Source of the DNA: Streptomyces sp. SID13031
GTDB lineage: Bacteria; Actinomycetota; Actinomycetes; Propionibacteriales; Kribbellaceae
Direction: 5' to 3'
Assembly: GCF_010548305.1 (NCBI RefSeq)
Contig: NZ_JAAGLV010000008.1
Span: 296,967-360,966 of the forward strand
Length of the DNA stretch: 64,000 nucleotides
The notes beneath the pieces are model-generated. The model searched no databases. It was not told the origin of the DNA and saw only the letters and a list, made by a program, of their open reading frames with translations. This document shows positions 17,227 through 27,265 of the stretch, in pieces. A program made the position numbers and the translations under genes. The stretch's first letter is position 1; the number at the start of each line of letters is the position of its first letter.

Positions 17227-17395
17227 GAAATCCTCAGTCCTCCTTGACCGGGTGGCAGGTGCCGGTCGTGACGGTACGTGAATGCTGCCTCCGCATGCTA
17301 CGCGTCAGACAGCCGGAGCAGTGACACGGAATCCGACTCCCGGGCCGTGATGTCGGCCGCATCGCGGTGCGGCCGCTTCCGGTAAGTTCCGCTGC

Positions 17396-18502
17396 ATGAC
17401 CGAGTCTCCCGCGTTGAAGAAGTCACCGTTGCACGAGCGGCACGTCGCCCTCGGCGCCAAGTTCGCCGAATTCGGCGGCTGGGAGATGCCGCTGGAGTAC
17501 AGCGGGGTCGTCGCCGAGCACACCGCGGTCCGTACCTCCGTCGGTGTCTTCGACGTGAGCCACCTCGGCAAGGCGACCGTCAAAGGCCCGGGCGCCGCGG
17601 CGTACGTGAACTCCTGCCTCACCAACGACCTGGGCAAGATCACGCCCGGCCAGGCGCAGTACACGCTGTGCTGCGCCGAGGACGGCGGCGTGGTCGACGA
17701 CCTGATCGCCTACCTGCACGCCGATGACGACGTGTTCCTGATCCCGAACGCGGCCAACACCGCCGAGGTCGTCCGCCGGCTCGCCGAGCGGGCGCCGGAG
17801 GGCGTGGTGGTGACCAACACCCACGACGACTACGCGATCCTCGCCGTCCAGGGCACCGACAGCGACGCCGTGGTCGCGGCGATCGGCCTGCCGACCGGCC
17901 ACGACTACATGTCCTTCGCCGTCGCTGACTTCGGCGGTACGCCGGTGGTCGTCTGCCGCACCGGCTACACGGGCGAGCGTGGCTACGAACTCGTAGTACC
18001 CAATGAAGGAGCCGTGGCCGTCTTCGATGCGCTGCTGAAGGCGGGCGAGCAGTACAACATCGTCCCGGCGGGCCTCGGTGCCCGGGACACGCTCCGGACC
18101 GAGATGGGCTACCCGTTGCACGGTCAGGACATCTCGCCGGAGATCACGCCGGTCCAGGCGCGCTCCGGCTGGGCCGTGGGCTGGAAGAAAGAGCACTTCT
18201 GGGGTGACGAGGCGTTGCGTGCGGAGAAGGCGGCCGGCCCGGCCCGGATCCTGCGCGGCCTGCGCGCCGTCGGCCGTGGCATCCCGCGGCCGCACATGGC
18301 CGTCGTCGACCCGGCCGGTACGGCGCTGGGCGAGGTGACGTCCGGAACGTTCTCCCCGACGCTGAAGAAGGGCATCGCCCTGGCGCTGCTCGACGCCGCG
18401 GTCAAGGAAGGCGACCAGGTCGCGGTGGACATCCGTGGCCGGCAGGAAGCGTTCGAGGTGGTCAAGCCCCCGTTCGTCACCGTCCACGTTCGCGAGAGCT
18501 GA
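17396..18502 (+). CDS. gcvT: Glycine cleavage system T protein (aminomethyltransferase)
   Basis: A 368-residue T protein, which transfers the methylene group from the aminomethyl-lipoyl H protein to tetrahydrofolate. Landmarks are the N-terminal [41 protein letters not shown] and the C-terminal [19 protein letters not shown]. GcvP and GcvH are not in the window. The substrate H protein is another lipoylated protein. I found no glycine riboswitch in the 169-base divergent leader. A 14-bp inverted repeat follows the stop. Confidence 0.95.
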   Translation: MTESPALKKSPLHERHVALGAKFAEFGGWEMPLEYSGVVAEHTAVRTSVGVFDVSHLGKATVKGPGAAAYVNSCLTNDLGKITPGQAQYTLCCAEDGGVVDDLIAYLHADDDVFLIPNAANTAEVVRRLAERAPEGVVVTNTHDDYAILAVQGTDSDAVVAAIGLPTGHDYMSFAVADFGGTPVVVCRTGYTGERGYELVVPNEGAVAVFDALLKAGEQYNIVPAGLGARDTLRTEMGYPLHGQDISPEITPVQARSGWAVGWKKEHFWGDEALRAEKAAGPARILRGLRAVGRGIPRPHMAVVDPAGTALGEVTSGTFSPTLKKGIALALLDAAVKEGDQVAVDIRGRQEAFEVVKPPFVTVHVRES

Positions 18503-18516
18503 CGCCGAAAGCGGTG

Positions 18517-18554
18517 GACATCGGTCACCGAGCCGTCAGCCGGTGACCGATGTC
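18517..18554 (+). terminator. 14-bp perfect hairpin after gcvT
   Basis: GACATCGGTCACCG (18517-18530) pairs perfectly with 18541-18554, with a 10-base loop. It begins 14 bases after the gcvT stop. No T-run follows, so it may be a weak terminator or a 3' stabilising structure. Confidence 0.6.
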
Positions 18555-18864
18555 ACAGCAGTGCCAACAGGTCCTGACCTGACCACGCTGCGTAAAGATT
18601 TGGCACAGAATCGTCAATGTCGGGCTGCTGCCAGCGCGGTTTGCGAGACAGTGACTGCGCAACGTGACCATTTGCGGTGAATGTTCCGGCGCGTCACAAA
18701 CTCCGGTAACGATTTGCGTACTGCTATCGGACACGGCTGGTCAGTCGTCTGAGCTGTCAGGCAGGCTAGCGCGCGGCTCTGCGAGATCCGGCCATTGTCA
18801 AGGGAATTTGACCCTGTTGGCCCTCCGGAGCAAGGAACTGTGCTGATCAGCTGACGGAGTGTGC
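18555..18864. other. Leader and promoter region of the oligopeptide transporter operon
   Basis: A non-coding stretch of about 310 bases. A short inverted GTCAA...TTGAC element (18797-18812) lies about 55 bases before the first gene. I saw no riboswitch and no clear promoter consensus beyond that. The ribosome-binding site GGAG sits at 18856-18859. Confidence 0.45.
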
Positions 18865-19872
18865 ATGAGTATTGGGTTGCCCGACTCGACGGCCGGCGTC
18901 GAGGACCACCCGACGTCGGCCGAGCCGGTTCGTGCGGCCTCGGTCGCGCACGGCAAGTCGCCGACCCGGATCGCGCTGGACCGGCTCCGCCAGGACAAGG
19001 TCGCGGTGGTCTGCGCCGCGGTCGTGCTGTTCTTCATCCTGATCGCGATCTTCGCCCCGGTGCTGACCAAGCTCGAGGGTGCCGACATCAGCAGCTTCAA
19101 CGCCGACCTGGTCGACGAGTACGGCTACCCGACGCTGTTCGCGAACGCCCAGCACTGGTTCGGGGTCGAGCCGAAGACCGGCCGGGACAACTTCGCCCGC
19201 TGGGTGTACGGCGCCCGCCCGTCGCTGATCGTCGCGTTCGTCGCCACCGCGTTCGGCACCGTGGTCGGCATCGTGATGGGCCTGCTGGCCGGCTTCCTCG
19301 GCGGCTGGGTCGACCGGATCATCTCCTGGCTGGTCGACTTCGTGCTGAGCCTGCCGTACCTGCTGTTCGCGATCGCGATGGTGCCGATCGTGGAGTCGCT
19401 GCGCGGCGGGTCGTTCAACCTCAGCCCCGACGAGCAGGCCTCGACCCGGTTCATCGTGCTGATCTTCGTGCTCTCGTTCTTCGGCTGGGCCCCATTGGCC
19501 CGGGTCATCCGCGGCGAGGTGCTGTCGCTGCGCGAGCGCGAGTTCGTGCTGGCGGCCAAGGCGATCGGCGTACCGACCCGGCAGATCCTGTTCAAGGAGC
19601 TGCTGCCGAACCTGGTCGCCCCGATCGTGATCACGGCCACGCTCGCGCTGCCCGCCTACGTCACGGCGGAGGCCGGGCTGTCCTTCCTCGGCGTCGGGCT
19701 GATCGAGCCGGTCCCGTCGTGGGGGCAGACGATCGCCAGCGCGACCAACTGGTTCAAGGCGGACCCGCTCTACCTGTGGCTGCCGGTCCTCGGGATCACC
19801 GCACTGGTGCTGGCCCTGGCCCTGCTCGGTGACGCGGTCCGCGACGCCTTCGACCCCAAGACTCGCCGGTAG
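18865..19872 (+). CDS. ABC oligopeptide transporter permease (DppC/OppC type)
   Basis: A 335-residue inner-membrane permease with a charged cytoplasmic N-terminus, one anchor helix (VAVVCAAVVLFFILIAIFAPV), an external loop and a five-helix binding-protein-dependent transport core. The coupling loop REREFVLAAKAIGVPTRQIL contacts the ATPase. ATG 18865 is favoured by the GGAG five bases upstream over the GTG at 18859. It is the first gene of a five-gene operon (C, A, B, D, F), an unusual order because the binding protein or B permease usually leads. Confidence 0.92.
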   Translation: MSIGLPDSTAGVEDHPTSAEPVRAASVAHGKSPTRIALDRLRQDKVAVVCAAVVLFFILIAIFAPVLTKLEGADISSFNADLVDEYGYPTLFANAQHWFGVEPKTGRDNFARWVYGARPSLIVAFVATAFGTVVGIVMGLLAGFLGGWVDRIISWLVDFVLSLPYLLFAIAMVPIVESLRGGSFNLSPDEQASTRFIVLIFVLSFFGWAPLARVIRGEVLSLREREFVLAAKAIGVPTRQILFKELLPNLVAPIVITATLALPAYVTAEAGLSFLGVGLIEPVPSWGQTIASATNWFKADPLYLWLPVLGITALVLALALLGDAVRDAFDPKTRR

Positions 19873-19912
19873 CCCGGTGTTGCCCCAGCGGCAGAAAAGG
19901 AGAAACACGACC

Positions 19913-21670
19913 ATGCAGTGGAAACGGATCACCGCGGTGGCGGCGACGGTCATGCTGGCCGTCGCGGCCTGTGGCAGCCCGTCGTCGAACGGTGGCGTCA
20001 AGGGCAACACCGACGGCGCGGGGACCGCCCAGGCGAAGGCGCTGGACCCGACCGCGAAGGGACCGGCTCCCGAGGTCGAGGGCGCGAAGAAGGGTGGAAC
20101 CATCACGGTTCTGTCCGACGTGAGCGTGGACACCATGGATCCGTCGAACATCTACTACGTCGACGGGATGCAGATCGCCAAGCTGTACATGCGCGCGCTG
20201 ACGCAGTACAAGCTGGACCCGGCCACCGGTAAGCCGATCCTGGTCCCGGACCTCGCCGCCGACCTGGGGACCAAGTCGGCCGACGGTCTGACCTGGACCT
20301 TCAAGCTGAAGCAGGGCATCAAGTACGACGACGGCACGATCGTCAAGGCCGCCGACTACGCCTACTCGATCAAGCGGTCCTTCGCGCACGAGCTGTTCGA
20401 TGCCGGACCGGCCTACCAGCTGGACTTCTTCAAGGACGGCGACACCTACAAGGGCCCGTTCGAGAAGAAGGGCGCGCCGTACGCCGGGGTCGAGACGCCG
20501 GACGAGAAGACGCTGATCATCCACCTGCGGAAGAAGTTCGACGACCTGCCGTTCTACGCGTCGTTCCCGATGTTCACGCCGATCCCGGAGCAGGCCGACA
20601 CCCAGTCGACCTACGAGCTGCACGCGAAGGCCACCGGTCCGTACAAGATCGACTCGCTGACCCCGGGTGCGGAGCTGACGCTGGTCAAGAACCCGAACTG
20701 GGACCCGGCCACCGACCCGGTGCGGCACCAGTACGTCGACTCCTGGGACTTCAAGTTCTCCCAGGACCTGATCAAGTCGCAGCGTCAGGTGCTGGCCAGC
20801 AACGGCCCGGACGCGAGCGCGCTGAACTACACCAACCTGGACGCCAGCCTGCTGGCCGAGGTCAAGGACCCGAGCCAGATCATCAAGGGCCAGGCGCCGT
20901 GTGTGTACACCTTCCCGATGGACAGCCGGAAGATCCCGCTCGAGGTGCGCCGGCTGATCGCGAAGGCCTACCCGTTCGACGAGTACCGCAAGGTCGCCGG
21001 GCTGACCCCGCAGACCGCCATCCCGGCCTCGACCTACATCCCGCCGGCGACGCCGGGCTACCAGAAGTACGAGCTGCCCGGCCTGACCGGAACCGGCAAG
21101 GGCGCGTCGGACCCGGCCATCGCCGCGGAGGTCAAGGACAAGCTGAAGGAGCTCGGCCAGGAGAACTTCCAGCTCAGCTGGTACTACCCCACCGACGACA
21201 CGGTGCAGACCCAGGTCAGCCAGTTGCGCGCGCAGGCGTTCGAGAAGGCGGGCTTCAAGGTCCGTACGATCGGTGTCGTGAAGGCCAAGTACCGCGGCCT
21301 GATCGGTAAGCAGAGCGGGCCGGTCAACATCGGCAAGAGCCCGAACAACTGGTGCGCCGACTGGCCGTCGGGGACCAGCTGGCTCCCGGTGCTCTACAAG
21401 TCCGACGCGATCGCCTCCGGCAACAGCCAGGGGCAGCTGGAGGACAAGGGACTGGACGCCGAGATCGACAAGGTCTCCGCGCTCCCGCCAGAGCAGCAGC
21501 TGAAGGCGTGGGGCCCGCTCGACAAGAAGATCATGCAGGACTTCCTGCCGTCGATCCCGCTGTACTACGCGGCCAGCGCGGTCCCGGTCGGCAAGAACAT
21601 CGGGCACGCCATCAACGACATGACCCAGGGCATCCCCGAGTTCACCTCGTTGTACCTGAAGCAGCCCTGA
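19913..21670 (+). CDS. Peptide ABC transporter substrate-binding lipoprotein (family 5)
   Basis: A 585-residue extracytoplasmic solute-binding protein of the DppA/OppA family. Signal peptide with lipobox LAVAACGS (Cys about residue 21) indicates lipid anchoring. Family 5 features follow: GGTITVLSDVSVDTMDPSN, then TWTFKLKQGIKYDDGT in the N-terminal lobe. ATG 19913 follows an AAAGGAGAAA ribosome-binding site. It delivers peptides or related solutes to the two flanking permeases. The exact ligand is not predictable. Confidence 0.93.
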   Translation: MQWKRITAVAATVMLAVAACGSPSSNGGVKGNTDGAGTAQAKALDPTAKGPAPEVEGAKKGGTITVLSDVSVDTMDPSNIYYVDGMQIAKLYMRALTQYKLDPATGKPILVPDLAADLGTKSADGLTWTFKLKQGIKYDDGTIVKAADYAYSIKRSFAHELFDAGPAYQLDFFKDGDTYKGPFEKKGAPYAGVETPDEKTLIIHLRKKFDDLPFYASFPMFTPIPEQADTQSTYELHAKATGPYKIDSLTPGAELTLVKNPNWDPATDPVRHQYVDSWDFKFSQDLIKSQRQVLASNGPDASALNYTNLDASLLAEVKDPSQIIKGQAPCVYTFPMDSRKIPLEVRRLIAKAYPFDEYRKVAGLTPQTAIPASTYIPPATPGYQKYELPGLTGTGKGASDPAIAAEVKDKLKELGQENFQLSWYYPTDDTVQTQVSQLRAQAFEKAGFKVRTIGVVKAKYRGLIGKQSGPVNIGKSPNNWCADWPSGTSWLPVLYKSDAIASGNSQGQLEDKGLDAEIDKVSALPPEQQLKAWGPLDKKIMQDFLPSIPLYYAASAVPVGKNIGHAINDMTQGIPEFTSLYLKQP

Positions 21671-21765
21671 TCGGTACTGCCCAAAGCAGTCACTGATCCG
21701 AAGTAGGCGGTGGTGACCCGGACCCACAGTTCCGGGCGCCACCGCCATCGGTGAGGAGAAATCTC

Positions 21766-22758
21766 GTGTTGTACTTCCTGGCGCGCCGGCTGGTGAGCGC
21801 GCTCAGCGTCGTGCTGGTCACCTTGATCGCGACCTTCGCGCTGTTCTTCATCGCCCCGACCGATCCGGCCGCGGCGATCTGTGGTGACCGCAACTGCACA
21901 CCGCAGCGCTACAACGACATCAAGGAGAACCTGCACCTCGATCGGCCCGTGGTGCAGCAGTTCGCCGAGTACACCGGCGGCATCTTCGTCGGCCGGACCT
22001 TCACCACCTCCGGCCTCGAGCAGCGGTGCAACGTGCCCTGCCTGGGTTTCTCCTTCAAGAACAACCAGCCGGTCACCGAGATGCTGAAGACCCGGCTCCC
22101 GGTCACCCTCTCGCTGGTGCTCGGGTACGCCGTCATCGTGCTGGCCCTGGGCGTCGCGATCGGGTCGATGGCGGCGAAGCGCCGCGGGACGACGGGGGAC
22201 CGGGTGCTGATGAGCAGCACGCTGATCCTCAGCTCGATCCCGTACTACATCGTCGCGCTGATGATCTCGCTCTACCTGACGATCCAGTACCAGATCCTGC
22301 CCAGAGGCGGCTACACGCCGTTCACGGAGAACCCGTTGCAGTGGTTCACCGGGCTGCTGACTCCGTGGCTCGTGCTCGGGGTCTACGGCTGTACGCAGTA
22401 CGCCCGGTACTCGCGGGGCTCGATGGTGGAGTCGCTCAGCGAGGACTACATCCGCACCGCGCGCGCCAAGGGGCTCTCGGATCGCGTGGTCACGTACAAG
22501 CATGCGTTGCGATCGGGCCTGATCCCGGTCGTCACGATCTTCGGGCTGGACATCGCGACCAGCATGACCGGCGCCATCTTCACCGAGCGGATCTTCGACC
22601 TGCCGGGGCTGGGCAACCTGGTGCTGCAGAGCCTGTCCACCTACGACCTGCCCGTCATCATGGGCACGGTACTGGTCGCCTCCGCCATCCTGGTCACGAT
22701 GAACTTCCTGGTCGACGTGGCGTACAGCGTGATCGACCCGAGAGTGAGGATCGCGTGA
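21766..22758 (+). CDS. ABC oligopeptide transporter permease (DppB/OppB type)
   Basis: A 330-residue permease: N-terminal helix (FLARRLVSALSVVLVTLIAT), a long external loop with several cysteines (ICGDRNC, RCNVPC), then five helices with the coupling motif SEDYIRTARAKGLSDRVV. I placed the start at GTG 21766, seven bases after GAGGAG, instead of the open-frame GTG 21751, which overlaps the ribosome-binding site itself. The stop overlaps the next start (GTGA). The cysteine-bearing external insertion is longer than in E. coli DppB. Confidence 0.92.
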   Translation: MLYFLARRLVSALSVVLVTLIATFALFFIAPTDPAAAICGDRNCTPQRYNDIKENLHLDRPVVQQFAEYTGGIFVGRTFTTSGLEQRCNVPCLGFSFKNNQPVTEMLKTRLPVTLSLVLGYAVIVLALGVAIGSMAAKRRGTTGDRVLMSSTLILSSIPYYIVALMISLYLTIQYQILPRGGYTPFTENPLQWFTGLLTPWLVLGVYGCTQYARYSRGSMVESLSEDYIRTARAKGLSDRVVTYKHALRSGLIPVVTIFGLDIATSMTGAIFTERIFDLPGLGNLVLQSLSTYDLPVIMGTVLVASAILVTMNFLVDVAYSVIDPRVRIA

Positions 22759-23855
22759 CCACCCAGGACGCACCCCGCAGTCCGTCGATCGCGACCCGCG
22801 AACGGCGCTCGACGGCGCTGACCCCCAGCGGCGAGACGCCATACCTGGTGGTCGAGGACCTGTCCGTGCAGTTCCCCACCTCCGACGGTGTGGTCAGCGC
22901 GGTGAACGGGCTCAGTTACGCCGTACCGCTGCGCCGGACGCTCGCGATCGTGGGCGAGTCCGGGTCGGGCAAGTCGGTGTCGAGTATGGCCGTGATGGGA
23001 CTGCACGACCCGAAGCGGACCAGGATCACCGGGTCGATCCGGCTGGGCGGCGACGAGCTCGTCGGACTTCCGGAGGCCGAGCTGATGAAGGTCCGCGGTG
23101 ACGCCATGGCGATGGTCTTCCAGGACCCGCAGTCGTCGCTGCACCCGCTCTACACGGTCGGCGCGCAGATCTCCGAGGCGTACCGGGTGCACCACAAGGT
23201 GTCCAAGGACGTGGCGAAGAAGCGCGCCCTGGAGATGCTCGACCTGGTCGGCATCCCGAACCCGCTCCGCCGGTACAAGCAGTACCCGCACGAGTTCTCC
23301 GGCGGGATGCGGCAGCGCGCGATGATCGCGATGGGTCTGGTCAACGACCCGAAGCTGGTGATCGCCGACGAGCCGACCACCGCGCTCGATGTCACCGTGC
23401 AGGCGCAGATCCTGGATCTGCTGAACACCCTGCAGAAGGAGTTCGGGTCGGCGATCGTGCTGATCACCCATGACCTGGGTGTGGTGGCCGAGATGGCCGA
23501 CGACGTCTTGGTGATGTACGCCGGCCGCTGCGTCGAGTACGGCACCGCCGAGGACGTACTGGCCCGGCCGCGGATGCCGTACACGTGGGGTCTGCTGGAG
23601 TCGATCCCGACGGTGTCGGCGGCCAACGAGCGGCTGCGCCCGATCAAGGGTCTGCCGCCGTCGCTGCTGGCGTTGCCGGACGGCTGTTCGTTCAACCCGC
23701 GGTGCCCTTACCAGGAACGAGTGAAGGGCGAACGCTGTACCACCGACCTGCCCGACCTGCTTCCGGTCGACGGTGCCGGAGCGCACACGTCCCGTTGCCA
23801 CCTGCACGACAAGGCCTCGATCTACGAGGCCGAGGTCGCGCCGAGACTGGGCTGA
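22755..23855 (+). CDS. ABC oligopeptide transporter ATPase (DppD/OppD type)
   Basis: A 366-residue ATPase: Walker [10 protein letters not shown]-loop [11 protein letters not shown], signature [12 protein letters not shown], Walker [13 protein letters not shown] and switch His in LITHDLGVV. The C-terminal oligopeptide extension has the Cys-rich segment [10 protein letters not shown] that carries an iron-sulfur cluster in related transporters. The start GTG 22755 overlaps the dppB-like stop, so translation is coupled. Confidence 0.94.
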   Translation: MTTQDAPRSPSIATRERRSTALTPSGETPYLVVEDLSVQFPTSDGVVSAVNGLSYAVPLRRTLAIVGESGSGKSVSSMAVMGLHDPKRTRITGSIRLGGDELVGLPEAELMKVRGDAMAMVFQDPQSSLHPLYTVGAQISEAYRVHHKVSKDVAKKRALEMLDLVGIPNPLRRYKQYPHEFSGGMRQRAMIAMGLVNDPKLVIADEPTTALDVTVQAQILDLLNTLQKEFGSAIVLITHDLGVVAEMADDVLVMYAGRCVEYGTAEDVLARPRMPYTWGLLESIPTVSAANERLRPIKGLPPSLLALPDGCSFNPRCPYQERVKGERCTTDLPDLLPVDGAGAHTSRCHLHDKASIYEAEVAPRLG

Positions 23856-23863
23856 GGAGAGAG

Positions 23864-24880
23864 ATGACTGAGTTGCTGCAGGTCCGCGACCTCAAGATGC
23901 ACTTCCCGATCAAGGAAGCCGCCGGTTTCGTCCGGACGCGGAAGCTCGTCCAGGCCGTCGACGGCGTCAGTTTCGACCTGAAGGCGGGCGGGACCCTCGG
24001 TCTGGTCGGTGAGTCCGGTTGTGGCAAGTCGACGACGGGCCGGGCGATCACCCGGCTGCTGAACCCGACGGCGGGCCAGATCCTGTTCAAGGGCACCGAT
24101 ATCGCCCAGCTGAAGGAGAAGGAGCTGCGCCCGTTCCGGCGGCAGTTGCAGATCGTCTTCCAGGATCCGTACAGCTCGCTGAACCCGCGCCAGACGGTCA
24201 GCAACATCCTCACCACCCCGTTGCGGGTGCACAATCTGGTCCGCAAGGGCAGGGAGCTGGCCCGGGTCCAGGAGTTGCTGGAGCGCGTCGGGCTGAACCC
24301 CGAGCACCACAACCGCTACCCGAACGAGTTCTCCGGCGGTCAGCGCCAGCGGATCGGGATCGCCCGGGCGCTCGCGGTCGAGCCCGAGGTGATCATCGCC
24401 GACGAGCCGGTGTCCGCGCTGGACGTGTCCATCCAGGCCCAGGTGATGAACCTGCTGGAGGATCTGCGCCGCGACCTGGGCATCGCCTTCGTCTTCATCG
24501 CGCACGACCTCGGCGTGGTCCGGCACTTCTGTGACGAGGTCGCGGTGATGTACCTGGGCAAGATCGTCGAGCAGGGCCCGCGGGAGCAGATCTACACCGC
24601 CCCGCAGCACCCCTACACGCAGGCGTTGCTCTCGGCCGCGCCCGACCTGGGCACTATCCGCGGTATCCCGCCGAAGGAGCGCATCCGCCTGGTCGGGGAT
24701 GTCCCGTCGCCGATCGACCCACCCAGCGGCTGCCGGTTCCGCACCCGCTGCTGGAAGGCCGAGGACATCTGCGCCAGCCACGAGCCCATGCTCATCCCGA
24801 AGACCAGCTCCGCTCCCGGCCACGCGGCCGCCTGCCACTTCGCCGAACCCAAGCTCGACCTCACGGCCGCCACGGCCTGA
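23864..24880 (+). CDS. ABC oligopeptide transporter ATPase (DppF/OppF type)
   Basis: A 338-residue partner ATPase: Walker [23 protein letters not shown], signature [15 protein letters not shown], Walker [13 protein letters not shown] and the C-terminal [15 protein letters not shown] cysteine motif. A GAGGAGAG ribosome-binding site precedes ATG 23864. It closes the operon; the convergent LtrA gene ends only four bases after its stop, with no room for a separate terminator. Confidence 0.94.
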   Translation: MTELLQVRDLKMHFPIKEAAGFVRTRKLVQAVDGVSFDLKAGGTLGLVGESGCGKSTTGRAITRLLNPTAGQILFKGTDIAQLKEKELRPFRRQLQIVFQDPYSSLNPRQTVSNILTTPLRVHNLVRKGRELARVQELLERVGLNPEHHNRYPNEFSGGQRQRIGIARALAVEPEVIIADEPVSALDVSIQAQVMNLLEDLRRDLGIAFVFIAHDLGVVRHFCDEVAVMYLGKIVEQGPREQIYTAPQHPYTQALLSAAPDLGTIRGIPPKERIRLVGDVPSPIDPPSGCRFRTRCWKAEDICASHEPMLIPKTSSAPGHAAACHFAEPKLDLTAATA

Positions 24881-24883
24881 ACC

Positions 24884-26098
24884 TCAAGCGTGATCGCTGT
24901 GCCTGAGCGCCTCGCGTTCCTTGGAGAACCGGACTGATTCGAAGGCGACCAGTCCGGTCAGCAGGGCAGCCAGTACTGCGAGCTGCGCCAGCGCGGGCGC
25001 GTGCCCGAGCAGCGGCACGGCGATCACGCAGAGCGCGGCGGTGATCAGCCGGCTGATGCCGAGGCGGTGGGTGGTACGCCATTTGAAGCCGACGTGGCCC
25101 AGTAGGTAGAGCACGATGCCGAAGAACAGGGCGTACAGGCCGATGCCCTTCAGCGGGTCCTCGAGGTGGTGGTGCTTGGTGTCGCCGACGTACTCGAGGA
25201 CCTTCTTGAGGCCCAGTGCGAGCAGGACGATGCCGGCCACCATCGGGAAGTGCAGGAAGGTGTAGGCGTCGCGGGCGAGCTTCGGCCGGGTCTCGGCCGG
25301 TTCGGAGGCCAGCGCCTGCTCGCCATAGTGGACGGTCGCGTCGAAGTAGATCCACCACAGCACCGCCGCGACGGCCAGACCGAGCACCGAGGCGACCAGG
25401 ATCGGCCAGGAGATCGGCAGGTCGGTCACGCCGACGCCGATCGCGACGATCGACTCGCCCAGCGCGATGATGACGATCAGCCCGTGCCGCTCGGCGAAGT
25501 GGGCGGCCGAGCGCAACCGCCAGCCGCGCGCGTCGACCAGGTAGGTGCCGCCGTAGTCCGCGGCCAGCGCGGCGCCCCAGATCAGCGTCTGGGTGGTGCC
25601 GTGGAACTGCGAAGCGACCAGCAGCAGCGCAGTACCGGCCACCATCGACGGGGCGAACCGGGCGAGCGTCCGGCGCAGGACCTTGTCGCCGTCGGCGATC
25701 AGCCAGAACAGCCACAGGTGCATGGCGCGGAAGACGAAGTACGCGATCGCGATCACCACCGGCCCGGGCAGCCCGCCGGGCAGGTCGTGGAACGCCTCCG
25801 GGATGGCCAGCGCGATCACGAACATCGCCCCCATCGCGGCCAGCATCACGCCGCGGACCGAGCCTTCGTCGGCCTTGACCAGGTTGCAAACCCAGGAGAA
25901 CCCGATCCAGCTCCACCAGAGCAGCCCGATCAGCAGCACCCCGCGGATCACCCCGGACCAGCTCAGCTCGTGCGCCATCAAGGCGGTGATCTGGGTCAGC
26001 GCGAACACGAAGACCAGGTCGAAGAACAGCTCCAGCGTGGTGACCGACTGGTCCTCCGAGGTGGCCTGGGCCCGGATCGGCGTCTTGCGTGTCGTCAT
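24884..26098 (-). CDS. LtrA family (low temperature requirement protein A) membrane protein
   Basis: A 404-residue integral membrane protein of the LtrA family, with about ten to twelve helices. Typical landmarks are the N-terminal VTTLELFFDLVFVFALTQ and the mid-protein ERHGLIVIIALGESIVAIG. The molecular function of the family is unknown; the name comes from a Listeria cold-growth mutant. ATG 26098 (MTTRKTPIRAQ) is preferred over the frame's first codon at 26107. The promoter region is shared with the divergent dehydrogenase and contains a 9-bp inverted repeat. Confidence 0.9.
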   Translation of the reverse strand: MTTRKTPIRAQATSEDQSVTTLELFFDLVFVFALTQITALMAHELSWSGVIRGVLLIGLLWWSWIGFSWVCNLVKADEGSVRGVMLAAMGAMFVIALAIPEAFHDLPGGLPGPVVIAIAYFVFRAMHLWLFWLIADGDKVLRRTLARFAPSMVAGTALLLVASQFHGTTQTLIWGAALAADYGGTYLVDARGWRLRSAAHFAERHGLIVIIALGESIVAIGVGVTDLPISWPILVASVLGLAVAAVLWWIYFDATVHYGEQALASEPAETRPKLARDAYTFLHFPMVAGIVLLALGLKKVLEYVGDTKHHHLEDPLKGIGLYALFFGIVLYLLGHVGFKWRTTHRLGISRLITAALCVIAVPLLGHAPALAQLAVLAALLTGLVAFESVRFSKEREALRHSDHA

Positions 26099-26110
26099 GC
26101 CGCACATTCT

Positions 26111-26133
26111 GCGTTATCGGAAGGCGATAACGC
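26111..26133. promoter_or_regulatory. 9-bp inverted repeat, operator candidate between ltrA-like and ADH genes
   Basis: GCGTTATCG (26111-26119) and CGATAACGC (26125-26133) form a perfect repeat with a GAAGG spacer. It lies 13 bases upstream of the LtrA start and about 92 bases upstream of the dehydrogenase start. The IclR-type regulator encoded at the end of the dehydrogenase cluster is one candidate binder. Confidence 0.55.
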
Positions 26134-26224
26134 CTCTATCGCTGCTCGCGGCGGATCGACAGCATCGGACCACCGATCCCCGACGACCAAGGACTTTCCC
26201 CCCAACTGAAAGGGAGTGGCCACG

Positions 26225-27253
26225 GTGAAAGCTGTCAGAGTTCATGAGTACGGGAAGCCTCCGACCCTCGACGAGATCCCCGACCCGAGTCTGCAGGGAC
26301 CGCTCGACGTGATCGTGAAGGTGGACGCCGCCGGGGTCTGCCGGACCGATCTGCACATCATCGAGGGGCAGTGGGAGGAGAAGTCCGGCGTCGAGCTGCC
26401 GTACGTGATCGGCCACGAGAACGCCGGCACGATCGTCGAGGTCGGCCAGGCGGTGACCGGGGTGAGCGCGGGCGACAAGGTGATCCTCCACCCGCTGGTG
26501 ACGTGTGGACTGTGCCGCGCCTGCCGGGCCGGTGACGACGTGCATTGCACGAACTCCGAGTTCCCCGGAATCAACCGGGACGGTGGCATGGCGGAGTACC
26601 TCCGTACTTCGATCCGCTCGGTGGTGAGGCTCGACGACGGTCTCGCCCCGGCTGACGTCGCGGCCCTGGCTGACGCGGGGCTGACGGCGTACCACGCGGT
26701 GCGCAAGGCGGTACCGCTGCTGCATCCGGGCGATCGCGTCGTGATGATCGGCGCCGGGGGACTGGGGCACATCGGGTTGCAGTGCCTGCTCGCCCTGACG
26801 CCCGCGCGGATCACCGTGGTCGATCGCGCGGCCGAAGTACTGGAGAAGGCCTCGAAGCTCGGCGCCCACGACACCATCCTGAGCGACGGCGACCAGGTGG
26901 CCGCGGTGCTCGACCAGACCGGCGGCGAGGGCGCCCAGGTGGTGCTCGACTTCGTCGGCGAGCACGGCACCGAGGCCGACGGGATCGCGATGACGCGCAA
27001 CTCGGGCTCGTACTTCGTGATCGGGTACGGCGGCAAGGTCGACGTACCGACGATCGACATCATCTCCCGCGAGATCAACGTGATCGGCAACCTGGTCGGC
27101 TCGTACAACGACCTCGCCGACCTGATGACGCTGGCCGCGCAGGGCCGGGTCACCCTGGCGACCAAGCAGTACTCCCTCGACGAGGCGCTGACCGCGCTCG
27201 ACGACCTCGACGGCGGCCGGGTGCCTGGTGGCCGCGCCATCCTCACGAGCTGA
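26225..27253 (+). CDS. Zinc-dependent alcohol dehydrogenase
   Basis: A 342-residue medium-chain dehydrogenase oxidising an alcohol with NAD(P)+. Catalytic zinc ligands lie in GVCRTDLH and GHENAG, the structural zinc site is CGLCRACRAGDDVHC, and the nucleotide motif is GAGGLGHIG. I chose GTG 26225 (start VKAVRVHEYGKPP), eight bases after GGGAG, because the GTG at 26216 overlaps that ribosome-binding site. It heads a tight cluster with an amidohydrolase and a DUF59 protein, the arrangement seen downstream of propane- and phenol-type diiron monooxygenases, where the dehydrogenase would oxidise the product alcohol. Confidence 0.93.
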   Translation: MKAVRVHEYGKPPTLDEIPDPSLQGPLDVIVKVDAAGVCRTDLHIIEGQWEEKSGVELPYVIGHENAGTIVEVGQAVTGVSAGDKVILHPLVTCGLCRACRAGDDVHCTNSEFPGINRDGGMAEYLRTSIRSVVRLDDGLAPADVAALADAGLTAYHAVRKAVPLLHPGDRVVMIGAGGLGHIGLQCLLALTPARITVVDRAAEVLEKASKLGAHDTILSDGDQVAAVLDQTGGEGAQVVLDFVGEHGTEADGIAMTRNSGSYFVIGYGGKVDVPTIDIISREINVIGNLVGSYNDLADLMTLAAQGRVTLATKQYSLDEALTALDDLDGGRVPGGRAILTS

Positions 27254-27265
27254 AGGGCCGCACTC

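Noticed and set aside
17227..17395. Glycine riboswitch before gcvT
   Set aside because: I looked for the conserved glycine-aptamer blocks in the 169-base leader and did not find them; a covariance-model search would settle it.
19796..21748. A 650-codon minus-strand open frame opposite the peptide-binding protein
   Set aside because: Antisense to a gene with a clear lipobox and family motifs; no recognisable protein features of its own.
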